Assembly: GCF_036013975.1 (NCBI RefSeq)
Contig: NZ_CP107904.1
Span: 4,093,001 to 4,157,000 of the forward strand
Direction of reading: 5' to 3'
DNA length: 64,000 nucleotides
Origin: Kitasatospora sp. NBC_00458
Lineage (GTDB): Bacteria; Actinomycetota; Actinomycetes; Streptomycetales; Streptomycetaceae
In this document: one piece after another, positions 1-8,400 of the stretch
How positions within the stretch are numbered: position 1 is the first letter of the stretch
Layout of the letters: each line of letters starts with the position of its first letter
The notes under the pieces: generated by a model
What the model was told of the DNA's origin: nothing
The model's input: only the letters and a program-made list of their open reading frames with translations
Database searches by the model: none
Made by a program: the position numbers and the translations under genes

Positions 1-1
1 C

Positions 2-691
2 AAGACCGACAAGAGCGAACAGACCCGGGCCCTGATCCTGGAAACGGCCATGCGGCTGTTCCAGGAGCGCGGCTACGAGAAGACCACGATGCGCGCGATC
101 GCCACCGAGGCGGGCGTGTCGGTCGGCAACGCCTACTACTACTTCTCGGCGAAGGAATTCCTGATCCAGGGGTTCTACGACCGCATGACGTACGACCACG
201 CGGCGGACGCCAGGAACCGCATGGCCCACACCCGGGAGTTCTCGGAGCGGCTGGAGATCGCGCTGGTCTCGTGGCTCGACACGGCCGCCCCGTACCACGA
301 GTTCGCCGCGCAGTTCTTCCGCACCGCCGCCGACCCGACCAGCTCGCTGAGCCCGTTCTCCAACGAGTCCCACCCGGCCCGGGCCACCGCCGTGGCGCTG
401 TTCCGCGAGGTGCTGGAGGGCTCCGACCTGGCGCCCAAGCTGGACACCGAACTGGTGGAACTGCTGCCCGACGTCCTGTGGCTGCACCTGATGGTCGTGG
501 TCCTCTACTGGGTGTTCGACCGCACGCCGGACACCGAGCGCACCCGCGAGTTCGTCCGGCGGTCGACACCCATGGCCGCGCGGGTCATCAACCTCTCCCG
601 CTACCGGGTGTTCCGCCCGATCGTCCGCGACGCCAAGGGCCTGATCCAGGACTTCATCCTGCCCACCATCGGCAAGACCGCGGTCAAGTAG
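2..691 (+). CDS. TetR/AcrR family transcriptional regulator (5' truncated by window edge)
   Basis: The reading frame is open from the first bases of the window, so the true start lies upstream; an internal ATG at 50 is inside the DNA-binding domain and is not the start. Residues just after the edge form the TetR helix-turn-helix: FQERGYEKTTMRAIA followed by the recognition helix around VGNAYYYF. The remainder is a helical ligand-binding and dimerisation domain that matches no specific subgroup I can name. It is a cytoplasmic repressor of unknown target; the controlled gene is probably to the left of the window, because the right-hand neighbour is convergent and has its own promoter. Confidence 0.9.
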   Translation, partial: KTDKSEQTRALILETAMRLFQERGYEKTTMRAIATEAGVSVGNAYYYFSAKEFLIQGFYDRMTYDHAADARNRMAHTREFSERLEIALVSWLDTAAPYHEFAAQFFRTAADPTSSLSPFSNESHPARATAVALFREVLEGSDLAPKLDTELVELLPDVLWLHLMVVVLYWVFDRTPDTERTREFVRRSTPMAARVINLSRYRVFRPIVRDAKGLIQDFILPTIGKTAVK

Positions 692-851
692 CCGCCGGCG
701 GGGCTTCCGTCGACGGGGCCAAGGCCGGGGCCTGCGCCGCCGGGCCGGGCCCGCACGGACGGAACCGGCACAGACGGAACCGGCCGGACCGCACGAGGCG
801 GACCGGCCGGTCGGGGAGGCCGGAGCGTCGGGCGGACCTCCGGCGGACCGG

Positions 852-2171
852 TCAGAAGCCGTCGATGTTCCACGACAGCAGCGGCGTGCGGAGCAGCAGG
901 TCGGCGTCGGCCACCGCGCCCTCGCGCAGCTCGGTGACCAGGCCGGCCGCGGCCAGCCGGGGCACGGTCTCGCCGCTCAGGTAGATCGAGCCCAGCGCCG
1001 AGGCGTCCAGTGCCAGATCGGCCGCGTCCGTGGTCCGGGTGCAGCGGCCGGTGCCGTCCGCACCGGCCTCGATCGCCCAACGCCCGGCCGCGTAGCCCTC
1101 GCGGTCCTCGACCTCCAGCACCAGCCGCCCCGGTGCGCCGTACGTCCGGGCGTTGAAGGCCGCCTCGACGTCCAGCACCCGCAGCCACATGAAGTCGGCG
1201 TTGTCCGCGTACGGGGTGGCCGCGCGCGGGTCGTTCAGCAGGAGCGGCAGCGGGTCGTCCGGGCCGATGTTCTCCACCACGACCTTGCGCACCCAGTCGA
1301 CCGAGAGGACGAACCGCCAGAGCTCGGCGGCGGCGCCCCGGTCGAGGGCGATGAAGTCGAGCACGGTGAGGGTGCAGTTGGGGTAGGAGCCGTCCCAGGT
1401 GTCGTCGACCTTGTAGACCGCCAGGCCGGTGGGGGTGCCCGAGGCGTCCCGGTGGACGGCCGCGAAGGGCTCCTTCCACTCGAAGCCCGGCACCTCGATC
1501 TCGCCGGTGGAGCGCCTCCACACCACCTCGTCGCGGGCGATCGCGCCGGGCTGGGTGAGCCGCCAGCGGTCGTGCAGCTCCGGGCCCAGCTTGCGCAGCT
1601 CCGCCATGGTGACCAGGTCGATCCGGCCGCCGGGCACGGTGGGCAGGTCGGTCCGCAGGCCGCCCGCGCGGAGCAGGTCGATGTTCCAGCCGTGGCCGCG
1701 GGTGGCCGGGCCGAACCCGAAGCGGCCGTAGATGTTGTACTCGGCGGCGATCAGGATGGCGACCTCCGCGCCGCGCTCCCGGGCGGCCGCGAGGTCACGG
1801 GACATCATGCCGCGGAGCAGCCCGCGACGGCGGTGGGTGGCGGTCACGGTGACGGCGGTCAGCGCGTTGGCCGTGACGACGGCGCCGCCCGGGACGGTCA
1901 GTTCGGTGTCGAAGCTGCGGAAGGTGGCGACGAACCTGCCCTCGTCCACGGCCGTGAGCAGTCGGTCCGGCTCCCACTGCAGGCGGCGGTAGTCGGCCGC
2001 GCTGGCGACGTGCGGGCGCAGGAAGCCGACGACGAGCGCCCGGTCCCACGCCCCGATCTCGTCCTCGGCGATCGCCCGGATCTCGATCCCGTCGGCGACG
2101 CCGGTCTGCTTCTGCTCAGTCGGCCGGCCGTTGCCCGGATCACGGGTCGTGCCGCGTGCTTCGTTGCCCAT
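852..2171 (-). CDS. Eis-like GNAT N-acetyltransferase
   Basis: This 439-aa protein has the layout of the Eis family (about 400-420 aa): an N-terminal GNAT domain, a second degenerate GNAT fold and a C-terminal sterol-carrier-like domain. The acetyl-CoA loop is visible as THRRRGLLRGMM, followed by an AAEYNIYGRFGFG segment typical of Eis relatives. Family members acetylate amines of aminoglycosides or protein lysines; the substrate here cannot be read from sequence. I chose the ATG at 2171 because a TACGGT hexamer lies 6 nt upstream, suggesting a leaderless start; an in-frame GTG at 2222 would add 17 residues. It is convergent with the TetR gene to the left. Confidence 0.85.
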   Translation of the reverse strand: MGNEARGTTRDPGNGRPTEQKQTGVADGIEIRAIAEDEIGAWDRALVVGFLRPHVASAADYRRLQWEPDRLLTAVDEGRFVATFRSFDTELTVPGGAVVTANALTAVTVTATHRRRGLLRGMMSRDLAAARERGAEVAILIAAEYNIYGRFGFGPATRGHGWNIDLLRAGGLRTDLPTVPGGRIDLVTMAELRKLGPELHDRWRLTQPGAIARDEVVWRRSTGEIEVPGFEWKEPFAAVHRDASGTPTGLAVYKVDDTWDGSYPNCTLTVLDFIALDRGAAAELWRFVLSVDWVRKVVVENIGPDDPLPLLLNDPRAATPYADNADFMWLRVLDVEAAFNARTYGAPGRLVLEVEDREGYAAGRWAIEAGADGTGRCTRTTDAADLALDASALGSIYLSGETVPRLAAAGLVTELREGAVADADLLLRTPLLSWNIDGF

Positions 2172-2177
2172 TCGACC

Positions 2178-2183
2178 ACCGTA
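2178..2183 (-). promoter_or_regulatory. -10 element for leaderless Eis-like gene
   Basis: TACGGT on the minus strand ends 6 nt before the ATG at 2171. This is the TAnnnT spacing of actinobacterial leaderless promoters. No good -35 was seen. Confidence 0.4.
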
Positions 2184-2281
2184 CGACTGGATTTCGGCGA
2201 TGGCATCCGATTTATTCCCCACCCCCGGCGGCCCCGCCGGGCGGCCGCTCGGTCACGGCGGGACGAACCGTCAGGGCGGCC

Positions 2282-2319
2282 GGGCGAAGCGGGGCGCGGC
2301 GGGCGAAGCAGGGCGCGGC
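2282..2319. repeat. 19-bp tandem direct repeat
   Basis: GGGCGAAGCGGGGCGCGGC at 2282-2300 is repeated at 2301-2319 with one change. It lies downstream of the NlpC/P60 gene, beside its terminator hairpin, and has no assigned function. Confidence 0.7.
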
Positions 2320-2337
2320 CGCCCCCGCCGGGGGCGG
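2319..2337 (-). terminator. Hairpin after NlpC/P60 gene
   Basis: CCGCCCCC, loop gcc, GGGGGCGG form an 8-bp stem that abuts the stop codon of the minus-strand hydrolase gene. Confidence 0.5.
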
Positions 2338-3834
2338 TCAGGGGCGGGCGTAGAAGTCGGGGGTGCCCATGATCCAGAGGCTGGCCTGCTTGATCCGCGT
2401 GCCCGGGCGGGGGGCCTCGATCATCTGGTCGTTGCCGATGTAGAGGCCGACGTGGTGGATGTCGGCGGCCCGGCCGCTGGAGCTCCAGAAGACCAGGTCA
2501 CCCGGGCGGAGCTGACGGTAGGTGATCGGCGTGGACTGCGCGTACTGGTCGGCGGCGAAGTGGTTGAGCGGCCTGCCGCCCTGCCGCCAGGCCATCATGG
2601 TCAGCCCCGAGCAGTCGTAGCCGGCCGGGCCCTCGCCGCCCCAGACGTAGGGCAGGCCGATCCTGGACCGGGCGAAGGCCACCGCGGCGGCCGCGCCCTC
2701 GGCGGACCAGACCCGGCCGGGCGGCGGTGGCGCGGGGGTCCCGGCGGCGGGCGCGGCGGGAGCCTTCGCCGCGGCCGCGGCCTCCGCGGCGGCCTTGTCT
2801 GCGGCCGTCCTGTCGGCGGCGGCCTTCTCCGCCGCGGCCTGCTCGGCGGCGGCCCGTTCCGCCGCCGCCCGTTCCGCCGCGGCCTGCTCGGCGGCCGCCC
2901 GCTCGGCGGCCTCGCGTTCCGCCGCGGCCTTCTCGGCGGCGGCGCGGGCGGCGGCCTCGGCCTCCCGGGCGGCGATGGCCTCCAGCGCCTCGCGCCGCTG
3001 CCGCTCCAGTTCGACGGTGGTGTGGCGGGCGGCGGCCAGGTCGGCGAGCAGCTGCTCCCGGCGGCGGCCGACCGCGACGACCTGGTCCTGCTGGGCCGTC
3101 AGCCGGGCCTCGGCGCGCTCCCGGGCCGCGCCGACCTCGGTCGCGGCCCGGGCGGCGGCCTCGGCGGCGGCGCGCGCGGCGGCGGAGGCCCGGCCCGCGG
3201 CGGCGGCGGTCGATACGGCGGTGTCCAGGATCTGCCGGGTCCGGTCGCTGGCGACGCCGACCACGGCGGCCTGGTCCCCGGCCTCGCGCGGTCCGCGCGC
3301 GCCGAGCAGGGCGTTGATGGCGGAGAGCTGGGCGCTGGTGCCCTGCCGGTACGTTTCGGCGGCCAGCTGCGCGGCGCTCTCGGCGGCCTCGGCCCGGGCG
3401 GCCTCGGCGGCCGCGGAGCGGTCGGCGGCGGCGGACTCCTCCGTGCGGGCCCGGGTGAGGGCGAGTTGGGCGCCGTTGTAGGCCTCCACGGCCTGCTCGG
3501 CGACGCGGCCGGCCTGGTCCAGTTCGGTCCTGGCCGCGGTGAGGCCGGCCTCGATGGCGGCGACCGAGCCGGCCCGGCGCTCGGCCTCGGCCCGGGACTC
3601 GTCGATGTCCTCGGCGGACGGATAGGGCCCCTCACCCGGGCCCGCACCGGCCGGAGCCGCCGGGCCCGGAGCCGCCGGGCCCGGTTCCGCGGGGGCGCCG
3701 GAGGCGGGCTGGCCGGGGGCGGGTTCGGCGGGGGCGGCCGGGAGCGGCTCCACGGGGGCGGCCGTGGCGGCGGGAAGCAGCCCGAGCAGGGCGGTGAGGG
3801 CAATCAGGAGGGTCGGCAGGATCCTGCGCGCCAC
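2338..3834 (-). CDS. Secreted NlpC/P60 peptidoglycan endopeptidase
   Basis: The 498-aa protein starts at GTG behind AAGGGG and has a signal peptide: MARR, a hydrophobic core, and an ATAAP cleavage region near residue 26. A long Ala/Glu/Arg-rich coiled coil with AAAE repeats follows (about 75-360) and probably spaces the enzyme away from the membrane. The C-terminal NlpC/P60 domain (about 380-498) carries Cys408 in GYDCSGL, His461 in HVGLYIG and Glu473 twelve residues later, the Cys-His-Glu triad of RipA-type enzymes. It should cut the peptide stems of peptidoglycan during growth or division. It is a single gene followed by a hairpin. No c-di-AMP riboswitch was recognised upstream. Confidence 0.9.
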   Translation of the reverse strand: MARRILPTLLIALTALLGLLPAATAAPVEPLPAAPAEPAPGQPASGAPAEPGPAAPGPAAPAGAGPGEGPYPSAEDIDESRAEAERRAGSVAAIEAGLTAARTELDQAGRVAEQAVEAYNGAQLALTRARTEESAAADRSAAAEAARAEAAESAAQLAAETYRQGTSAQLSAINALLGARGPREAGDQAAVVGVASDRTRQILDTAVSTAAAAGRASAAARAAAEAAARAATEVGAARERAEARLTAQQDQVVAVGRRREQLLADLAAARHTTVELERQRREALEAIAAREAEAAARAAAEKAAAEREAAERAAAEQAAAERAAAERAAAEQAAAEKAAADRTAADKAAAEAAAAAKAPAAPAAGTPAPPPPGRVWSAEGAAAAVAFARSRIGLPYVWGGEGPAGYDCSGLTMMAWRQGGRPLNHFAADQYAQSTPITYRQLRPGDLVFWSSSGRAADIHHVGLYIGNDQMIEAPRPGTRIKQASLWIMGTPDFYARP

Positions 3835-4206
3835 GGGTCACCCCTTCGAACGGTCACGAGGGAGGGCCGGGCCGACCGGCCGCACCCGGCGCCGACGCCG
3901 CCGGTTCGGCGGGCGCACGGTGCCGGGCCCGCACCGGACCGGCGAGGGTCCGGCCGCCACTGCCCGGCGCTCGATCGACGACGACCCGACGACGGTCGAC
4001 GACGGACAGGTGGCCCCGCTCACCGGCGGTCCGGCGAAACATCCCATTGCGTGACAAGACGGTCACTGCCCGCCATGTTCTCAAGTCGGACCGCTTTCAC
4101 ACCTCAAGCCCGCGCCCGCCGGCCGGGTGACTATCAGATGATCCGACTGTTGTTCGGTCCCGGCCCCGTAAGGGACTCCCCCCTCCCCCGCCGCAAGGTA
4201 CACGAA
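3835..4206. other. Intergenic region upstream of NlpC/P60 gene
   Basis: These 372 bases separate two minus-strand genes and should hold the NlpC/P60 promoter. GTGAC/GTCAC arms with a 6-nt spacer occur at 4051-4066. I see no convincing -10/-35 pair, no small gene with codon bias and no recognisable ydaO-type riboswitch core. Confidence 0.5.
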
Positions 4207-5286
4207 CTACCGGCGGATCCGCGGCGTGTGCGTCCGCAACCGGCGCTGGCGGTCCGGCCTGGGCTCCAGACCGGTCGGGCGGACCGCGTACGTCCGGCTG
4301 CGGCCGGCCCGGACGGTGCGGCGGCGCTGCCGCGCGCTGCCCTCCCGGCCCGGCTGGTCCTCCGGGGTGCCGTACCCGCCGGTGCCGCGGCCCCCCGCGC
4401 CCTGGTCCGCCGTGCCCGCCGCCGAGCGCCGGTCGGCCAGCCGCGCGGACCGGCGGGCCAGCGCCCGGGCGGTGTGCGCGTCGAGGTGGGCACTGGCCCG
4501 GGCGGCCATCCGCTCGGCCACCCGGTGGGCGGCGGGGTGGTTGGCCGGCACCTTGTCGGGGGCGCCCGCGATCAGGTCGAAAAGCCAGGTACGGGCGATG
4601 TCCGCACGCCGGTGGAGTCGGCGCTCGCGCCGGAGCGCACGTGCCCGCCGGCGCGGGCGCGTGGCGTAGCGCCAGCGCGCCCAGGGGCTGCTCGGCCGAC
4701 CCAGCCGGATCGCGCCGATCCAGGAGAGGCCGGGCACCATGATGCCGAGCAGACCCGTCCACACCTTTCCCTTGAGCAGGGTGACGATCGAGGCCAGCGC
4801 GTTGATCGAGATCACGGTGACCAGCCCCCACCTGGTCTCCTCGCCGGGCACCACGCCGAGCGGCACGTACCCGATGAGCAGCAGTCCGGTGAAGAGGATC
4901 CCGAAGATCACCGCGTCCACCGACTTGCGGCCCTGCTCGCTCCAGTAGACGTCGTCGAGGTGCAGGATCAGCGCGAACTCGTCCAGCACCAGGCCGCAGC
5001 CGATGCCGAAGAGCAGGCCGAAGACGTCGATCCACGGGTGCCCGCCGTAGGTGGCGAACACCCCGATACCGCCGACCAGGAGGAAGCCCAGGCCGAAGAC
5101 CATGTGGTGGATGTGGAGTCCGCCGGGGGTCACGTTGCCGGGCCACCAGCGCACCTGGGCCCTGATCATCCGCACGCTGAACCGGATGAAGACGAAGGAG
5201 GTGATGAACCCGACCAGCAGCAGGAGCAGCGGTTGCTTGTGCGCGGCGAGGATGTGCTCGCGGTAGCCGTCCAGCAGTGTGGTCAT
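4207..5286 (-). CDS. Conserved polytopic membrane protein
   Basis: The 359-aa protein is not assigned to a named enzyme family. From the ATG at 5286 (AAGG upstream) it has about six hydrophobic segments in the first 210 residues, including LLLLLVGFITSFVFIRF near the N-terminus, and conserved polar patches GGLHIHHMVFG and LDEFALILHLDDVYW that resemble a buried His/Asp site. The last 140 residues are basic and Arg/Ala-rich and should be cytoplasmic. It lies 141 bp downstream of the ThrE-type exporter on the same strand, so co-transcription is possible. A transport or lipid role is plausible but not shown. Confidence 0.75.
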   Translation of the reverse strand: MTTLLDGYREHILAAHKQPLLLLLVGFITSFVFIRFSVRMIRAQVRWWPGNVTPGGLHIHHMVFGLGFLLVGGIGVFATYGGHPWIDVFGLLFGIGCGLVLDEFALILHLDDVYWSEQGRKSVDAVIFGILFTGLLLIGYVPLGVVPGEETRWGLVTVISINALASIVTLLKGKVWTGLLGIMVPGLSWIGAIRLGRPSSPWARWRYATRPRRRARALRRERRLHRRADIARTWLFDLIAGAPDKVPANHPAAHRVAERMAARASAHLDAHTARALARRSARLADRRSAAGTADQGAGGRGTGGYGTPEDQPGREGSARQRRRTVRAGRSRTYAVRPTGLEPRPDRQRRLRTHTPRIRR

Positions 5287-5427
5287 GCGTCTTACCTTCG
5301 TTCCTGGTACTGCGTCCTGTCTGACGCGACATGGCCCGGGGGCCAACGGTGTCCGAACCCGTGCTCCGCCCCGCCGTCCGGGCCCGCGCTCGGGAGCCGG
5401 GCGGCCCCGGCACCACCGCAACGAGCG

Positions 5428-7239
5428 TCAGAAGCCCCGGGTGCGCTTGGCCGCCCGCCGGGGGACGACCGGGGCGAGCGACGGGCGCTCGACGCCGACC
5501 GGCAGCTTCATGAAGAGACGCGCGATCTCGCCCCCCAGGTTCACCCCGATCGCCAGCGCCAGGGCGATCGCCGCGGCCCGGGTGACCTGGACCAGGCCCG
5601 CGCTCGCGTGGCTCTGGGTGAAGGAGAGCATGCCGAGGTAGAGCGCCGAACCCGGCATCAGCGGTCCGATCGCGGCGGTCACGTACGGCAGTGCGGAGCC
5701 GTTCCGGTAGCGGGCCATCAGCTGGCCGAAGAGGCCGACCAGTCCGGCCGCCACCCCGGTCGCGACGATCGGCGAGACGTCGGCGTTGTAGACCAGCACC
5801 CCGTAGCTCGCCCAGCCGACGCCGCTGTTCAGGGTGACCAGGGCGAGCGAGCGGCGGTCGGTCTGCAGCAGCATCGCGAAGGCCAGTGTCAGCACCAGCG
5901 CGGCGATCATCTGGACCGGCGGGTAGTTGACCCCGACCAGTGACTCGTCCGGCCGGAGCTTGGCGTCGAAGCCGACCCCGAGGTAGAGGATCAGCATCAC
6001 GCCGATGACGATGCCCGCCACCAGGTAGATGACCTCCAGCAGCCGGGCCGCGGCGGTGATGTAGAACCCGGTCAGGCCGTCCTGGACGGCGGCGACCAGC
6101 GCCCGCCCGGGCAGCAGGGCGAACAGCCCGCCGGTGATCACCACGGAGCCCCGCAGGCCCAGGTCGTTGAAGGAGAGGATGATGCCCGAGGCGGCCGCGG
6201 GCATCGCGGCCAGGACGAACTGGTAGAACTCCGGCAGCCCGCGGCGGGCGATCAGCGAGGCCAGCCGGTCGCCGAGCACGGCGGCGACGAAGGCGCTGAC
6301 GAAGACCAGCCAGGCCTTGTCGTCGATCCGCCCGCCGACCAGGAAGGTCGCCGCACCGGCCAGCAGTCCGGTGTTCAGCGCGAGCACCCAGGCCGGGTAC
6401 GGGTGCCGGTTGCGGCGGATCAGCGCGAGCCGGCGGTACGCGTCGTTGACGCTCACCTTCTCCGCGGTGATGTCGGCGACCAGCTCGTACACCGCGTTGA
6501 GCCGGGTGTAGTCGGAGGTGCGGCGGCGGACCACGCGGTCGGCGGTGATCGGCGGCTCGACCAGTGAGGGCTGGTGCGAGATGCCGATCAGGGTGAAGGT
6601 GACCTGCGGCTCGCAGCGGTCCAGCCGGTAGGCGTGCGCGATGCCGAGCATGGCCGCCTCGACGTCCTCGGCGGCCTCGCCGCTGGCGAGCAGCAGCTCG
6701 CCGATGCGGAGCGTCAGGTCGAGGATGCGCGGGACGTTGCGGCCCGCGGACGGGTGCAGCTCACGCGCCGTCCGCTCGAAGGACGGGCGCTCGGACATCG
6801 GGATGCGCAGCAGGGTGCGCATCCGGTCCGGCCAGGGCGCCTCGCCGGGGGCTCCGGGCATGAGGGTGGGGACGGCGACGCCGGTGGGCGGGGTGTAGCC
6901 CGCGGCGCGCCACTCCTCGGGGGTGAGGGTGTCCTCGGCGGCCGGCCGGCGGGGCAGCGGCGGCACCGGCGGCTCGGGAGCGGGCTCCGGCTCCGATTCG
7001 GGTTCGGGTTCGGGTTCGGGCGCCAGCAGGCCCTTGGTCTCGGGGGCCGGAAGGACGAGCGGGACCGTCACGGTGGTCTCGGCGACGGGGGCGGGGTGCC
7101 CGAGCAGGCCTTCCGTGGGCGGTGCCTCGGAGGGGTGGACCGGGCCGGCCCCGGGTGCCGGGCGGGCCTGCCGCTGGGGCCTGCTCCCGCGGCCGCCCCT
7201 GGCTCTCTTGCCGCCGCCCGACCGGCCCCGCTTAGGCAC
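5428..7239 (-). CDS. ThrE-type threonine/serine exporter family protein
   Basis: The 603-aa protein joins both ThrE parts in one chain: after a low-complexity Glu/Pro-rich N-terminus (about 1-170) comes the soluble ThrE_1 region with the first membrane helices (about 180-440), then the ThrE_2 membrane bundle (about 450-590). Around ten hydrophobic segments are visible. Family members export L-threonine and L-serine by proton-motive force. I chose the GTG at 7239 because AAGGAG sits 8 nt upstream; the frame stays open to 7458, but that extension is out of character and crosses repeat DNA. Upstream is a 28-bp tandem repeat array. Confidence 0.88.
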   Translation of the reverse strand: MPKRGRSGGGKRARGGRGSRPQRQARPAPGAGPVHPSEAPPTEGLLGHPAPVAETTVTVPLVLPAPETKGLLAPEPEPEPESEPEPAPEPPVPPLPRRPAAEDTLTPEEWRAAGYTPPTGVAVPTLMPGAPGEAPWPDRMRTLLRIPMSERPSFERTARELHPSAGRNVPRILDLTLRIGELLLASGEAAEDVEAAMLGIAHAYRLDRCEPQVTFTLIGISHQPSLVEPPITADRVVRRRTSDYTRLNAVYELVADITAEKVSVNDAYRRLALIRRNRHPYPAWVLALNTGLLAGAATFLVGGRIDDKAWLVFVSAFVAAVLGDRLASLIARRGLPEFYQFVLAAMPAAASGIILSFNDLGLRGSVVITGGLFALLPGRALVAAVQDGLTGFYITAAARLLEVIYLVAGIVIGVMLILYLGVGFDAKLRPDESLVGVNYPPVQMIAALVLTLAFAMLLQTDRRSLALVTLNSGVGWASYGVLVYNADVSPIVATGVAAGLVGLFGQLMARYRNGSALPYVTAAIGPLMPGSALYLGMLSFTQSHASAGLVQVTRAAAIALALAIGVNLGGEIARLFMKLPVGVERPSLAPVVPRRAAKRTRGF

Positions 7240-7543
7240 TTCCGCTCCTTGCCGCCCCTGGCGGGCGCCGGGCCGTCCCGGGCCGCCGTTCGATCTCGGG
7301 ATACACCTTGCCTGATCGAACTGCCCGACGCACATGTACGCGGCGGCGGGCGCGACCCCGCGCGGGTGCCTCCCCGGCGGGATCGCGGTGCGGCGGCACG
7401 GTGCGGCGTGCCCGCCGGGCGTGGCGGTGCGCGGTGGAGCGGTGTGACGGTGCGGCACGCGGTGGAGCGGTGTGACGGAGCGGCACGCGGTGGAGCGGTG
7501 TGACGGAGCGGCACGCGGTGGAGCGGCGCGGCGGGTACGGGGA
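7240..7543. other. Intergenic region with repeat array, ThrE promoter side
   Basis: These 304 bases lie between the ThrE-type start and the DedA stop, both on the minus strand. They hold the 28-bp tandem array and otherwise only GC-rich sequence. No coding signal was seen. Confidence 0.6.
7431..7531. repeat. 28-bp tandem repeat array, three and a half copies
   Basis: Units begin with GCGGTGGAGCGGTGTGACGG and end with GCGGCAC. They lie at 7431-7458, 7459-7486 and 7487-7514, followed by a partial unit to 7531; units 2 and 3 are identical and unit 1 differs at one base. There are no spacers, so it is not CRISPR. The 28-base length is not a multiple of three, so it does not encode a peptide repeat. 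Confidence 0.95.
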
Positions 7544-8260
7544 CTACCGGGCGCGGTGCCGACCGCCGGACGGCACCGGCGGGGTCTGCCGCTCGTCGGC
7601 CCCGGCGGCGCCCACCGGCTCGGCGGACCGGGCGGCCGCCCCGGACCGGCGGGCGCGGAGCAGCTCGACGGCCACCGGGATCACCGAGAGCAGCACGATG
7701 CCGACCAGGATCGCCTCGATGTTCTCCCGGACGAACGGGATCTGTCCGAGGAAGTACCCGAGCACGGTGACGCCGCCGCCCCAGAGCACGCCGCCGATGA
7801 CGTTGTAGAGGACGAAGGTGCGGTAGTTCATCCTGCTCACCCCGGCCACGATCGGGGTGAAGGTGCGGACGATCGGCACGAACCGGGCCAACACGATCGC
7901 CTTGGGCCCGTGCCGGTCGAAGAAGGCGGCCGCCTTCTCGACGTTCTCCTGCTTGAACACCCGGGAGTCCGGCCGCCGGAACAGGCTCGGCCCGACCTTC
8001 CGTCCGAACAGGTAGCCGACCTGGTCCCCGACCACGGCGGCGAGCACGATCAGGGTGCAGACCAGCCAGAGCGGCTGGTGCAGGTAGGTGCCGTCGGCCA
8101 CCAGCAGGCCGGTGGTGAAGAGCAGGGAGTCACCAGGGAGGAAGAAGCCGATCAGCAGACCGGACTCGGCGAAGACGATGGCCAGGATGCCGACCAGGTT
8201 GAAGGTGGAGATCAGGTAGGTCGGATCGAGCCAGGACGGGCCGAGGGCGAGACTGGTCAC
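7544..8260 (-). CDS. DedA/SNARE-associated family membrane protein
   Basis: The 238-aa protein has the DedA pattern: ESGLLIGFFLPGDSLLF near residue 35, GDQVGYLFGRKVG near 80, and FVPIVRTFTPIVAG near 125 with the family Arg, plus several membrane segments. DedA proteins are thought to act as proton-dependent lipid scramblases or transporters. The GTG at 8260 has AGGAG nine nt upstream and starts a normal-length protein; the frame continues further upstream only as an out-of-frame shadow of the next gene. It appears to be a single-gene unit. Confidence 0.92.
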   Translation of the reverse strand: MTSLALGPSWLDPTYLISTFNLVGILAIVFAESGLLIGFFLPGDSLLFTTGLLVADGTYLHQPLWLVCTLIVLAAVVGDQVGYLFGRKVGPSLFRRPDSRVFKQENVEKAAAFFDRHGPKAIVLARFVPIVRTFTPIVAGVSRMNYRTFVLYNVIGGVLWGGGVTVLGYFLGQIPFVRENIEAILVGIVLLSVIPVAVELLRARRSGAAARSAEPVGAAGADERQTPPVPSGGRHRAR

Positions 8261-8400
8261 GGGGCGGACTCCTGAAGGGTCGACTCTTGGCAATGAAACA
8301 GTAAAGCATTCACCAAGAACTCCCCGAACCCGCAGGTCCGCCCCGTGGCCCGCGCGGGCCGGGCGCCCATGCCCCGTGGGCGCCCGGGACCCGCAGCCGC

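Noticed and set aside
2727-3481. Ala- or Arg-rich plus-strand frames over the NlpC/P60 coiled coil
   Set aside because: They are antisense reads of the Ala-rich repeat codons; no start signal is present.
3838-4140. c-di-AMP (ydaO) riboswitch upstream of the NlpC/P60 gene
   Set aside because: Such riboswitches often precede cell-wall hydrolases in streptomycetes, but I could not find the conserved core on the minus strand.
2131-5943. A 1270-codon plus-strand open frame
   Set aside because: It crosses the antisense of several well-supported minus-strand genes and has no domain, only compositional bias.
7431-7531. CRISPR array from 28-bp repeats
   Set aside because: The repeats are directly adjacent with no spacers and no cas genes are present.
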